DNA from: Eurosta solidaginis
Lineage: Eukaryota; Arthropoda; Insecta; Diptera; Tephritidae
Length of the DNA stretch: 64,000 nt
Direction: 5' to 3'
NCBI RefSeq assembly: GCF_040869045.1
Contig: NC_090319.1
Location: 13,658,314 to 13,722,313, forward strand
The notes beneath the pieces are model-generated. The model made no database searches and had not been told where the DNA came from. It was given only the letters and a program-made list of their open reading frames with translations. This document shows positions 1 through 12,627 of this stretch, in pieces; position 1 is the first letter of the stretch; every line of letters starts with the position of its first letter. A program made the position numbers and the translations under genes.

Positions 1-163
1 ATACTCTTTAATACCTTCCATTTGATACACATGTCATACAACCACATTCCAGGGTTACCCTAGGTTCATTTTCCTACATGGTGATTTTCCTTATTTTGTC
101 TCCATAGCTCTCAACTGAGTATGTAATGTTCGGTTACACCCGAACTTAGCCTTCCTTACTTGT
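1..163 (-). repeat. Terminal piece of a dispersed repeat family (copy A)
   Basis: This is the reverse complement of the beginning of the repeat that starts near 2795. It shares the hairpin GTTCGG...CCGAAC (near 130-150 here) and the adjoining GTAATG/CATTAC block. It runs off the left edge of the window and lies in an intron of the aquarius homologue. No coding capacity or terminal inverted repeat is visible, so the class is unknown. Confidence 0.75.
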
Positions 164-1101
164 TTTATTATAATTTTTTTTTTGATGAATTCATAATCAA
201 CAATTCGAGCAGCTATTTTATGCGATGGATAAAAATTTACAGGTTGAATTGGTCCGTAATTCGGTTCATTTTACTATTTTACATCCTAATAGTTAACTTT
301 TTCCGACTCGACCTCGGTGGTGATCTTTGTTTATGATGACCCAACGTATCCATATTTCGCTGCTGCCACCGGTGGATTTCGAGAGAATTTCTTTCTAAGC
401 CCAAGCATCAACGCTAACATGCCAACCCAATATAAACGCACGCAAGCATGAGATGCCGAATAGTTTTAGGGATTAACAGAGTTAATCGCCCATGCTAGTA
501 AGCTTTCTTCATGAATGCTTTAATTACATTTTATTGATATTGGAAGTATGGATGTCCAAACGTCAAACACAAACAAGCGGCACCCGTTTTCTACAAGAAA
601 TAGCGCCGAATCGGGAGCTTTTAATGTGCTTTCGGAGCAGAAACTTTAAGAATCAACTCCTGATTACTTTCCGGATAATATCAATAATCTTCCATGATCA
701 TATCAGGATAATTTTCGGATAATTGAAAGGTAATATCTGCATTGTTTTTGGGATAATTCCGAGACTATTTCGTTGTCATTTCGATACTGTTTTTATGATG
801 GTTTTGGGGCTAATTCAGGATCCTTCCTACACTATTTCGAATTATTTCCTATTTATTTGATTGTATTCAGGATTATTTCGGGGCTATTTTTACACCAATT
901 ATCTCTAGATTATGTTGTCTTAAGGACCATCGTGAGACTATGTTTGGGAACCTCGAAAATTTAAATAATTTTTCATTTATGAGAGGTTCGCACGGCTTAT
1001 GAACTTTGTGAGCTTTCATGACTGGTGCTTATATAATTTTTCTAAGACGCATTTTTTTACAATAAAATAAAAATTATGTGCATTGTTCTCTTTCCATGCA
1101 G
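164..1101. other. AQR intron sequence, with degenerate short repeats
   Basis: This is non-coding sequence before the first visible aquarius exon. The stretch from about 660 to 960 consists of imperfect tandem variants of a unit resembling 'ggataatttcgg(g)actattt'. Nothing else is recognisable. The two short ORFs here (492-722 and 773-964) are composed of this repeat and are not credible genes. Confidence 0.6.
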
Positions 1102-4100
1102 CTTCTCGATATGCTGAAATTTTATACACGCTTCGAAATTAGCGACGTCACCGGTGACTCACTCACCGATCATCAGATGACACAGCTACACTATAAAAAA
1201 ATCACTTCACTACAACGTGCTGCTTTCGCCAAGTTTCCCGATCTACGCCTATTCGCATTATCGAATGTCGCAAATGTCGACACTCGTGATTCTCTACAAC
1301 GTCACTTTGGCGCTCTAAATGCTGCGGCACTCAAAGCAATTGCTTCGTTTTTGAATTTGGTACCCGAAGTACTAGAACCACCTTTTCAATGGCATCGTCT
1401 CGATGATGAGTTTCTCAAGGAACTTTTGATAACACGACACGAGCGCCGTTGCTCACAACTGGAAGCACTCAATGAGATGCCACTATATCCCACAGAAGAT
1501 ATTATTTGGGATGAAAATATTGTACCATCTGAATATTTTTCGGGTGAAGGTTGTTTAGCTTTGCCGAAGTTGAATTTACAATTTCTCACATTGCACGATT
1601 ATTTGTTACGTAATTTTAATCTCTTTCGTTTGGAATCTACTTATGAGATACGACAAGATATCGAGGATGCTGTAAGTCGTATGCTACCATGGCAATCGGA
1701 GGATGGTGATGTGGTTTTTGGTGGTTGGGCGCGAATGGCGCTACCAATCGCCTCATTCGCTGTGGTAGAGGTAACAAAGCCACATATTGGCGAAAGAAAA
1801 CCTTCGAGGGTGCGCGCTGATGTTTCGGTAACATTGTCGGTACGCAAAGAAATCAAGGAAGAATGGGAGAATTTGCGTAAGCATGATGTTTGTTTTCTAA
1901 TAACAGTTAAGCCAACAAAGCCTTATGGTGAGTAAACCTCAAAGTATACTAAGTATTCTGAAAATTTATTTTGCATCTTTCTTGAAGGTACCAAATATAA
2001 TGCACGTGAGCCATTCATACCACAAGTTGGCCTAGTTTATGTGCGTGGCTGTGAGGTGGAAGGTATGTTAGATGCAAATGGACGTGTTATTGAAGATGGC
2101 CCGGAACCAAGACCGCTCTTGCCTGGTGAACAACGTACCTACCGTGTTTGGTTGGACTCAAATCAATACCGACTAGATATGGATAGTTTGCAGGAAGTGA
2201 GTAGAATATTTTAAGATATACATACATAAATTATTTGTTTAAATAAATAATAACATTTGTCATCTTGCGAATTTGAAGGGATCCGATGATGTTTATGAAA
2301 GTTTTAACATTATAATGCGTCGCAAACCTAAGGAGAATAATTTCAAAGCTGTTTTGGAGACTATAAGACATTTGATGAATACAGAATGTGTAGTGCCGCC
2401 TTGGTTGCATGACTTACTACTTGGCTATGGCGATCCAGGTGCGGCACATTATTCCCAAATGCCAAATCAGGAGCGCAGCTTAGATTTCAATGATACGTTT
2501 TTGAATATTGATCATCTGCAAAATAGCTTCCCTGGCTACGAAATCAAATGTGAGGCACCCCAGCAAGAACGCGTTCCTCCCTTCCGCTTGATATTTAAAG
2601 ATGTACTCGAAGAAAAAGATAAGGCGGTGGAAGCTCAGGAGGAGAGTGAGCAAGCGAAGCCAGCATTAGAGAAGGTTATTATTGTGCAGCCATATGCGCC
2701 CGAAAGTCGTGGCCCTTATGTAGCAAATAAGCCGAAACAGTAAGTAATAGTGATAATTGTATATATACCTAGATGTGTTTAGCATAAGTTAGGAATAACA
2801 AGTAAGGAAGGCTAAGTTCGGGTGTAACCGAACATTACATACTCAGCTGAGAGCTTTGGAGACAAAATAAGAGAAAATCACCATGTAGGAAAATTAACCT
2901 AGGGTAACCCTGGAATGTGTTTGTGTGACATTGCTATCAAATGGAAGGTAATATAGAGTATTTTAAAAGGGAGTGGCCCATAGTTCTACAGGTGGACCAG
3001 GAGTGACCCTATAATGCGTTTGTACGATATGGGTATCAAATTAAAGGTATTAATGAGGGTTTTAAAAGGGAGTGAACCTTAGTTGTATATGTGAAAGCGT
3101 TTTCGAGATATCGGATCAGGGTGACCCAGAACATCATCTGTCGGGTGCCGCTAATTCATTTATATATGTAATACCACGAACAGTATTCCTGTCATGATTC
3201 CAAGGGCTTTGGATTTCGCCCTGCAGAACTTTTTCATTTTCTTCTACTTAATATGGTAGATGTCACACCCATTTTACAAAGTTTTTCCAAAGTTATAATT
3301 TGCGTCAAAAAACCAATCCAATCACCATGTTTCATCCCTTTTTTCGTATTTGGTATGTAGTTATGGCATTTTTTATCATTTTTCGAAATTCGAATTTCGC
3401 CCATTTTTAATACCAAGATAAAGTGAGTTCAGATAATTATGTGAACCTAGTTTAGTAAAGATATATCGATTTTTGGTCAAGGTATCGTGTTAACGACCGA
3501 GCGGAAAGACAGACGGTCGACTGTGTATAAAAACTGGGCGTGGCTTCAACCGATTTCGCCCATTTTCACAGAAAACAGATATCGTCATAGAAGCTATGCC
3601 CTTACCAAATTTCACAAGAATTGGTAAATTTTTGTTGCGCTGGCATTAAAAGTATTCTAGACAATTTAAATGAAAAAGGGCGGAGCCACGCCCAATTTGA
3701 AATTTTATTTTATTTTTGTATTTTGTTGCACCATATCACTATTGGAGTTGAATATTGACATAATTTACTCATATACTGTAAAGATATTAGACTTTTTGTT
3801 AAAATTTGACTTTTAAAATGATTTTTTTTAAAAAGTGGACGTGTTCGTTATCCGATTTTGCTAATTTTTATTTAGCACACATATAGTAGTAGGAGTAACG
3901 CTCCTGCCAAATTTCATCATGATATCTTCAACGACTGCCAAATTACGGCTTGCAAAACTTTTAAATTACCTTCTTTTAAAATTAGGCGGTGCCACGCCCA
4001 TTGTCCAAGATTTTACTAATTTTCTTTTCTGCGTCATAAAGTCAACCCACCTACCAAGTTTCATCGCTTTATCAGTCCTTGGTAATGAATTATCGCAGTT

Positions 4101-7100
4101 TTTTGGTTTTTCGAAATTTTCGATATCGAAAAAGTGGGCATGGTTATATCCGATTCCGTTCATTTTAAATAGACATGGCTAAATGAATTTCTTTTTACGC
4201 CCAGATCATTTTGATATATAGAAGTCTATATCTATCTCGATTAGTTTATGCCGTTACAGTGTTCCGTTATGCGAACAAAACTAATATACTCTGCGAGCTC
4301 TGCTCAGCATTAGTTTTGTGTTTAGATTGAACATTTCTGAAAAAAGTTTTGAGAAATGCCGACTGACGATGCCCGCTCTTATTAAAGAGATGCCTTCGTA
4401 TGCATAATAGTATATCAAAGCTACCGAATTAAGCCTTTTTCACTCACTAAATTTGTATTTCTCCAATTATAGAAATACCGTGCGCTTTACGCCGACTCAA
4501 CTGGAAGCTATACGCGCTGGTATGCAACCCGGCCTCACACTTGTCGTCGGTCCACCAGGTACGGGTAAAACCGATGTGGCTGTGCAAATCATATCAAATC
4601 TCTATCATAATCATCCCAATCAACGTACGCTGATCGTAACACATTCCAATCAGGCGCTTAATCAACTTTTTGAAAAAATTATGGCTTTAGACATTGATGA
4701 ACGTCATTTATTACGTTTGGGCCATGGCGAAGAGGCATTAGAAACAGAAAAAGATTTTAGTCGTTATGGACGCGTCAATTATGTACTCACACAACGTTTG
4801 AAGTTACTCAAAAAAGTGCAAAAATTACAAGAATCACTTAATGTGCTCGGCGACAACGCATACACCTGCGAAACTGCGGGATATTTCTATCTTTACAATG
4901 TGGTAGCACGTTGGGAAAAATTCCTTACACAAGCCAATGCTCTGCAAGCAGCTGCTAGCGATCCCACTGTTTGGCGTACCGTCTTCGAGAAAGATTTTCC
5001 ATTTTCGCGGTTTTTCGCAGATGCACCACAACCCTTATTTAAGGGCGACACCTATGATGATTATATGGAAATTGCAAAATCTTGTTTCCGTTATATAACG
5101 CATATATTCACAGAATTGGAAGAGTTTCGCGCTTTTGAGTTATTACGCACCGGTTTAGATCGCTCAAAGTATTTGTTGGTAAAAGAAGCAAAAATTATAG
5201 CAATGACTTGTACGCATGCAGCACTGAAGCGTAAAGAATTGGTTAATTTGGGTTTTCGTTATGACAACATTTTAATGGAAGAGTCAGCGCAAATTTTGGA
5301 AATTGAGACATTCATACCGTTATTATTACAAAATCCGCTCGATGGTTATAATCGTTTGAAGCGTTGGATTATGATTGGGGATCATCATCAATTGCCGCCT
5401 GTCATTAAAAATATGGCATTCCAAAAGTATTCGAATATGGAACAAAGTTTATTTACGCGTTTAGTAAGATTAGGTGTGCCCACTGTGGATTTGGATGGAC
5501 AAGGACGTGCCAGGTCCAGGTGAGTTGATTATATATATTTTTTTTTTGCATACCTACGTATGTATACCCTCTTTAGGGGTTAGTGTTACCGAAATAGCCT
5601 TGCGTTGTCGGATTTGAATTCAGCTATTGCTAGATTCAGTAATATATCGAGGGCCGTGCGTACGATTTGTTGTGATCATGAGGAATATTCTACTTCTTTT
5701 CCAACTGTCTTTGAGAAAAGGGCAAATGTATATGAGAACAGATCAAAAACATTAATAAAATATTTTTTGGAAAAACATATTATATCCATAACTCATTCAC
5801 GGTACTACGACTTTCAGTTGTAGGGCGCCTGATATATGTGACAGCAAAGGAGGGTACCCCACAGAGAACCCCTAAAGTCCTCCTCAGTTTGTTGCCGTCA
5901 TTTGGCAGTCTAAGTCGCATTAAGCAGTACTTAAAGAAGGAGTTAAAGTTGACATAGTTATAACGCCATAGTCATAACCATATTTTTACTTATCCATAGC
6001 AAAGTGGCATCAGTTATTGGTATCTTACTCTAAAAATCGTGAAAATTTCATAAAAATGAAGAAAACGCAAAAAATTACAAACATGTACCACAAAAAATAA
6101 GTATCTTAGTCAAAACGTATCTAAAAGAATAAATAAAATCTACAAAAAGTTAATAAATCCTCCAACTCAAATATTTTTAGGTTATGGATATGGCGAAAAA
6201 CCAAAAACTAATTGGTTGGCTATGATATTGTTATGGCTTTAGCGTTAAGGTCTAATTATACTAACAGCGCATTGCATGACAAAACAGTACATAGCATATG
6301 AAACATAGACCTGATTATACTTTACGTAGCGTACGTAGACTATCGCTGACAAAGGCAAACAGACACACAAATAAAGTTAGTATTTAAAAAATATACACAA
6401 ACTCAAGCAAGCAATATGGTTTACTCTGAGAGTGATGCTCATTTTTCCACTCTTTGCAATAACAATGTTAACAGCACGAAGAGTGAGAGTCGCGCGCATA
6501 GCGCATACATGGAAATCAAAATTCAGCAGACTTTCATGCAGTGCACTGCTTAGTCTAATCAAGCACACGCAAATCCCATTGAACAGATATTGTTTGTGAG
6601 AGCAATGTTGTTGTGCCCTGCTATGCTATGTAAGTATAATTGACCTTTTATGGTATGGCACCATTAATCGATTACATAAGGTTGGTTCGATCAGCTGTGT
6701 TATCTGGTTATGGTTATGTCATCATTAACTGGCCCTTTAATCGATTACATTGTTTTCCATAAGGTTGGTTTGATCATCTGTTTCATCTGATTATGGTTAA
6801 GTCACCACTAACTGGCCCTTAAGTGCTATACTGCTTTAAAACTCTTGAGTGAAAATGACTACTTACTAGATTCAGCCCTTTATGAAAGCCGCCTGAAGAC
6901 TTAAAGAAGCCTAAATTTTCTCAGTCAAATACTTTCCAAAACCCATTTAAAACGAACAATCGTTCCTAAGGTTTGATCAACGTGATATTCTATAGCGACG
7001 TGGTTAATATCACCATTTTCTCATCAGGTATCATGCTTTCTTAAGTATTTGTGCTCGAGCTTTAGCGACTCTGCTGAAAGAAAAGTGGACTTTTATTCTT

Positions 7101-10100
7101 ATTGAGGCTTTAAAAGAACTTTTTTTGATTCAATTAAGTCCCATTTTTTTGCAGAAACTAGCCACTGCAATCTGACCTCATTTATTTTTTAATTGTTCTT
7201 ATTTCCATTTAGTATCTGCTCCTTATACAAGTGGCGCTATAAGAAGTTGGATGATCTTTCACATATTTTGGAACGCCTAGAGTACCGCAATGCAAATGCA
7301 GGATTTGTTCATGATTATCAGCTTATCAATGTCGAGGATTTCAATGGCGTCGGCGAAACAGAGCCAAATCCGTTTTTCTATCAAGTAATGTAGTTTATTG
7401 CCTTTACCACGTCACATTTCCTTAAAATTTGTTTATTTGTAAATTACCTAACTCACAGAATCTCGCCGAAGCTGAGTATGTAGTCGCCGTTTATATGTAT
7501 ATGCGTTTGTTGGGCTATCCTGCCGAAAAAATATCTATATTAACAACATATAACGGCCAAAAGCATTTGATACGTGATGTGATCAACTCACGTTGTGGTA
7601 ATAACCCACTTATCGGGTGGCCATACAAAGTCACCACTGTGGACAAATATCAGGGTCAACAAAACGATTACATACTAATTTCATTGGTACGCACGAAGGC
7701 GGTGGGACATTTACGCGATGTACGTCGCTTGGTGGTAGCAATGAGTCGTGCCCGCTTAGGCTTATATATTTTTGGACGTGTGGCATTGTTTAAAAACTGT
7801 TTTGAATTGCAGCAAACATTCAAATTGGTAAGTTACAAAACGCACAATTTTTTTTTAATTGCTTATGGAGCTTTTCGTCCATTTTTTACTCATACGCGTG
7901 ACAGAATATTGTTCGTATATCGGCCTCTGCTTCGAGATCTTGCACTGTTGTGAAAAACCTTGTTTTGTTTTTCGTGTTATTTCCGTAGAAGTGCTAACTC
8001 AATTCAATTTGTTAATGAGTGCATCGTAGTAATCAATTACATGTTGCAAAAGCTTCCCTGTTCTGGTTCTCTGGGAACTTTGAGGTATATTTTTTACTCA
8101 GCTATACGGCATAAACTAATCGAGATATATATAGACTTCTATATATCAAAATGATCTGGGCGAAAAAAGAAATTCATTTAGCCATGTCCATCCGTCCGTC
8201 CGTTAACACGATAACTTCAGTAAAGTTTGACATATTTTAATGAAATTTGGTATGTAAGTTCCTGGGCACTCATCTCAAAATGAACGAAATCGGACTATAA
8301 CCACGCCCACTTTTTCTATATCGAAATTTTCAAAAAACCGAAAAGTGCGATAATTCATTACCAAAGACGGATAAAGCGATGAAAGTTGGTAGGTAGATTG
8401 ACCTTATGACGCAGAATAAAAAAATTAGTAAAATTTTGGACAATGGCCACCAAATGGCACCGCCCACTTTTAAGAGAAGGTAATTTAAAAGTTTTGCAAG
8501 CTGTAATTTGGCAGCCGTTGAAGATATCATGATGAAATTTGACAGGAACGTTACTCCTATTCCTATATGTGTGCTAAACAAAAATTAGCAAAATCGGATG
8601 ACGAACAAAACATTTAAAAAATTGAATATCTTTACAGTATATAAGTAAATTATGTGAACATTCAACTCCAGTAATGATATGGTGCAACAAAATACAAAAA
8701 TAAAAGAAAATTTCAAAATGAGCGTGGCTCCGCCCTTTTTCATTTAATTTGTCTAGAATACTTTTAATGCCATAAGTCGAACAAAAATTTACCAATCTTT
8801 TTGAAATTTGGTAGGTGCATAGCTACCCCGGTAATTGCTTTTTGTGAAAATGGGCGAAATCGGTAGAAGCCACGCCCAGTTTTTATACACAGTCTACCGT
8901 CCGTCTTTCCTCTTAGCCGTTAACACGATACGCACGTACTTATCTGAGCTCACTTTATCTTGGTATTAAAAATGGGCTAAATCCGACTATGACCACGCCC
9001 ACTTTTTCGATATCGAAAAAAGAAAAAATGCCATAATTCTATACCAAATATGAAAAAAGGGATGAAACATGGTAATTGGATTGGTTTTTTGACGCAAAAT
9101 ATAACTTTAGAAAAAACTTTGTAAAATGGCTGTGACACCTACCATATTAAGTAGAAGAAAATGAAAAAGTTCTCCAGGGCTAAATCAAAGGCCTTGGAAT
9201 CTTGGCAGGAATACTGTTCGTGGTATTACATACATAATTAAATTAGCGGTACCCGACGGATGATGATCTGTTGTTGTTGTTGTTGTTGTTGCGATAAGGT
9301 TGCTCCCCGAAGGCTTTGAGGAGTGTTATCGATGTGATGGTCCTTTGCCGGATACAGATCCGGTACGCTCCGGTACCACAGCACCATTAAGGTGCTAGCC
9401 CGACCATCTCGGTAACGATTTATGTGGCCACATTAAACCTTCAGACCATCCCCTCCCTCCCCACCCTCAAGTTCCATGAGGAGCTTGGGGTCGCCAGAGC
9501 CTCGTCTGTTAGTGAAACAGGATTCGCCGCGGATAGGTGAGGTTGACAATTAGGTTTGGAGAAGCTATATATTGCGCTGGCAACCTGAGGGGTTGCGCTA
9601 CACACCCCTTGAATCTGGTATTTTAGTCGCCTCTTACGACAGGCATATGATGATCTGGGTCACACTGGTCCACATTTTGGTCGATATCTCGAAAACGCCA
9701 AATGTAACGTGTGACGTGTGTGTTAAAACCCTCATTAACACCTTTCATTTGGTACCCATATCGTACAAACACATTATAGGGTCACCCCTGGTCCACGTTT
9801 ATGGCGATATCTCGAAAAGGCGTCCACCTGTGGAACTCTTTAATACCTTCCATTTGATACCCATGTCATACAAACATATTCCAGGGTTACCCTAGGTTAA
9901 TTTTCCTACATAGTGATTCCCCCTTATTTTGTCTCCAAAGCTATCAGCTGAGTATGTAATGTTCGGTTACACCTGAACTTAGCCTTGTTGTTGTTGTTGT
10001 TGTAGCGATAAGGTTGCTCCCCGAAGGCTTTGGGGAGTGTTATCGATGTGATGGTCCTTTGCCGGATACAGATCCGGTACGCTCCGGTACCACAGCACCA

Positions 10101-12469
10101 TTAAGGTACTAGCCCGACCATCTCGGGAACGATTTATGTGGCCACATTAAACCTTCAGGCCATGCCCTCCCTCCCCACCCCAAGTTCCATGAGGAGCTTG
10201 GGGTCGCCAGAGCCTCGTCTGTTAGTGAAACAGGATTCGCCGCGGATAGGTGAGGTTGACAATTGGGTTTGGAGAAGCTATATATTGCGCTGGCAACCTG
10301 AAGGGTTGCGCTACACACCCCTTGAATCTGGTATTTTAGTCGCCTCTTACGACAGGCATACCTACCGCGGGTATATTCTGACCCCCTTACCCGCTGGGGG
10401 ATGATGTTTTAGCTTAAATTTTTTTAGATCGGAAATCCAGTTGCCTGGCTTCGAAGAATAGGAATTTTGCATATACTTATTTCGAATTTAAGAAAATCTC
10501 TATCAATTTGAGGCTACCTCACAGCCTTACGGCACTTGCAATCTTGCGTAATTTCATCCAAAGTACCGAAGGAGAACTACAAAAATTGAGCGCTGGCAAT
10601 AGTTAACGGTCATATTAATGTGTACTGTATTTAACCGTTATAAATTTCCAGAAACTCAGTCAGAAATTACGAAAACAGTTATATTAGAAATTAATTACTC
10701 GTATTCTTCTCAGTTACAAAAATTCTATTCCCGCTTCGTACAGGATTTTGGTCACTATACTCCATTCTTTCAACGGCAAGCTAAACTCGTATATCGGAAG
10801 TTTGTGAGCTAAACTAGAAGAAAAGTTCAATAAGTTAGCTAGGCTCTGTATGTATCCATTATAAATTTCCAGAAAAAAATATCTCTATATCTAAAAGATT
10901 GTTGGCCTTAAACACATTCTTCTCACTTAAAATAATTCTATATTCGCTTCATTCAGGATGTAGGCCACTTCTTTGAACAATCAATATAACTCGCAGTTAG
11001 GAAGAAATTGGGTTCGGTATGTATCCATTATAAATTTCCAATTTCGACCTGCAGAGAATACAGAATACAGTTTATTAGAACCTTTACATTTTTTTACACT
11101 GTCTTATTTGTTAGGACCACAATCCGAAATTGATTTTAAATTTAAAAATAAACTCCATTCTATTTAATCTCATTTAATACAGTTAACGCAACGCCCACAA
11201 CGTCTGCGATTGTTACCGCATGAAATTTATCCAACAGAACGTCTAACCAATGAAAGGATGAATGAGAAGAACATCAAAGAAGTTTACAATATGTCACAAA
11301 TGGCGGAAAATGTCTATGAGATGTATATGAAACATATGGAGGAGCTCAAAGATAAGTTACCGGAGGAGGGTGACTTACAAATGTATGCAAACATACCACA
11401 AGAGAGCGATGCTGAAGAGGCACATGTAATGCACCAAAATGAAAACGATGAACCGCCTGCAAAACGGGCTACAAAAGATACCACAAAAACTGCTAGCACT
11501 ACAGCTTTTACACCAACTCCTATTGTTAATGAAATAAATATGGATGTAGATGAGGAGCAAGTGGAGGTAGAGCAAGATTCTGCCGTAGCTGCCGAAAGAA
11601 CAAAAATAACCGATGACGCACACACAAAAATTGGAAGTGCTTATGCCGCGGAAAAAACGCATTCTGCAATAGATGAGACAAATACGGAAACTGAAAGTCC
11701 AGAACCTGTGGCAAGCATAGGCACTGCAAACGCAGATACTTCAAGTACAGAAGCTACAGCAAAATCAGACACTGTAGCAAACGCTCAAAACAAAGATCCT
11801 GAAAATACAGAAGCTGCAGCAAAAATGAAGTCTGCATCGAATGAGTCACAGGCGGAAACTGACGGTCCAGAAGCTGTGGTTGACAAAGGCACTGTAAACG
11901 CCGCGAAAACTGAAAGTACAGAAGCTAAGGCAAACGCAGACTATGTAGCAGATGCTGGAATCGCAGAAACCGAAAGTCCAGAAACTGTGGCTAACAAAGA
12001 CACCTCAAACAAGGAAACTGAAAGTACAAAAGCCACTGCAAAATCAGACTCTGTAACGGATGATGAAAAGGCGAAAACTGAAAATCCAGAAGCTGCAGCA
12101 AAAACAGTTTCTGCAGCGAATAAGGCAAAGGCGGAAACGGAAAATCCAGAAGCTGCGACAAAAGCCACTGCAAAAGCAGACTCTGTAACGGATGATGAAA
12201 ATACGAAAACTAAAAATCCAGAAGCTGCAGCAAAAAGAGATTCTGCAGCGAATAAGGCAAAGGCGGAAAAGGAAAATCCAGAAGCTGCGACAAACGAAGG
12301 CACTGCGAACGCAGAAATAAAAAGTACAGAAGCTAGCGCAAAAGCAGACTCTACAACGGATGCTAAAAACGCGGGAGCTAAAACTTCCGAAGCTGATAAT
12401 GAAAAACCCGACAGCGGCGAATCTGAAAGTGTAGAAGCTCCTGTGAGCAAGGAGCCAAAGGCTGATTAG
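1102..12469 (+). CDS. AQR: RNA helicase aquarius / intron-binding protein (IBP160), 3' part of gene
   Basis: Spliceosome-associated SF1-type RNA helicase that binds introns upstream of the branch point; it is nuclear. The seven visible coding exons are 1102-1927, 1988-2196, 2279-2739, 4473-5519, 7213-7384, 7459-7827 and 11183-12469. All are bounded by AG/GT and join in phase to 4371 nt (1456 aa plus stop). The 5' exons lie left of the window. Exon 1 carries the conserved pre-helicase region ([21 protein letters not shown]). Exon 4 has Walker A GPPGTGKT at about residue 525, the motif II region MEESAQ where human AQR has MEEAAQ, and GDHHQLPP. Exon 6 has YQGQQNDYI and the motif VI region [14 protein letters not shown]. 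The C-terminal ~270 residues are a low-complexity Glu/Ala/Thr/Lys tail made of degenerate repeats, longer and more repetitive than I recall from human AQR. A candidate AATAAA lies at 12539. The gene is convergent with the dynein light intermediate chain gene, with stops 158 bp apart. Identity is very secure. Confidence 0.96.
2795..4310 (+). repeat. Unclassified dispersed repeat (copy B) in AQR intron
   Basis: About 1.5 kb starting near 'aacaagtaaggaaggctaag' and ending near 'tactctgcgagctctgctca'. It shares the order of sub-blocks (hairpin GTTCGG-CCGAAC, CATTACATACTC, 'ggcgtggc', 'tttcgatatcgaaaaagtggg') with 8085-9985 (inverted) and 60000-61770. There is no terminal inverted repeat, poly(A) tail or usable ORF. 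The short hairpin near one end could suit a non-autonomous Helitron, but no CTRR 3' end is visible, so I leave it unclassified. Confidence 0.8.
5520..7212. other. AQR intron; partial tandem duplication at about 6636-6830
   Basis: No gene is supported here. Between about 6636 and 6830 two adjacent units of roughly 90-100 bp are recognisable. Both contain 'aaggttggtt(c/t)gatca', 'atctg(g/a)ttatggtta' and 'aactggcccttt'. The remainder is AT-rich and unassigned. The ORFs at 5605-5823 and 6377-6568 have no recognisable domain. Confidence 0.55.
8085..9985 (-). repeat. Unclassified dispersed repeat (copy C) with SINE-like insertion
   Basis: Inverted copy of the family seen at 2795-4310. It begins with the family's 3' part near 8085 and ends with the hairpin and 'aacttagcctt' terminus near 9985. 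A SINE-like element (9271-9646) interrupts it, flanked by an 11-bp direct repeat, and a second SINE-like copy abuts its terminus at 9986. It lies in the intron between AQR exons ending at 7827 and starting at 11183. Confidence 0.8.
9271..9646 (-). mobile_element. SINE-like element, copy 1 (5'-truncated, (CAA)n tail)
   Basis: On the minus strand the element runs from 'gcctgtcgtaagaggcgact' to a 3' tail of CAA repeats (GTT repeats on the plus strand at 9271). It is flanked by the 11-bp direct repeat ATGATGATCTG (9260-9270 and 9647-9657), a target-site duplication typical of target-primed reverse transcription. The 5' ~30 bp seen in copies 2 and 3 are missing. There is no ORF of its own, which fits a short non-autonomous retroelement. 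The tRNA-type A and B boxes are not clear enough to assert. Confidence 0.8.
9986..10404 (-). mobile_element. SINE-like element, copy 2 (near full length)
   Basis: About 419 bp closely matching copy 1, with a (GTT)n stretch at the left (3') end. The full 5' end at the right includes 'tcatccccca' and 'tacccgcggtagg' (minus-strand reading). It abuts the terminus of dispersed repeat copy C. The flanking duplication is not convincing. Confidence 0.8.
10405..11182. repeat. Degenerate ~200-bp tandem units in AQR intron
   Basis: The phrase 'ccattataaatttcca' (or ccgttataaatttcca) recurs near 10634, 10857 and 11025. Each is followed by related text such as 'attcttctca', 'ttctat(t)cccgcttc' and 'caggat'. 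This suggests two to three diverged tandem units of about 170-220 bp. No gene is supported. Confidence 0.55.
11640..12450 (+). repeat. Coding low-complexity repeat in the AQR C-terminal tail
   Basis: In-frame degenerate repeats encode variants of 'TE(N/S)PEAAAK' followed by '(K)ADSVTDD' or '(A)NKAKAE'. The best pair lies around 12040-12300, where two ~110-bp stretches are almost the same. The region encodes an acidic/Ala/Lys-rich, probably disordered tail after the helicase core. The antisense frames are also open over much of it; I take that as a composition effect. Confidence 0.75.
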
Positions 12470-12627
12470 TAGGCGCTATTGAATTTCACAACAAATATTA
12501 AAGCGTAATATGGTTTTAAAATCTAGATTAGTAAAATTAATAAAAAAAAATATTATATAACAAAACATGAATTGCACATAATTTCTGCCGTATTGCACGG
12601 ATATCAAATATAGTAATTAGCTCTCTC

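Noticed and set aside
9265..9292. (GTT)n runs as microsatellites or coding poly-Gln tracts
   Set aside because: Each run is the 3' tail of a SINE-like copy, fixed by its position next to the element's end and by flanking duplications.
11314..12450. Long antisense ORFs opposite the AQR last exon
   Set aside because: Antisense frames of an A/G-rich repeat coding region stay open by composition. No domain, and Ser/Ala/Phe-rich text only.
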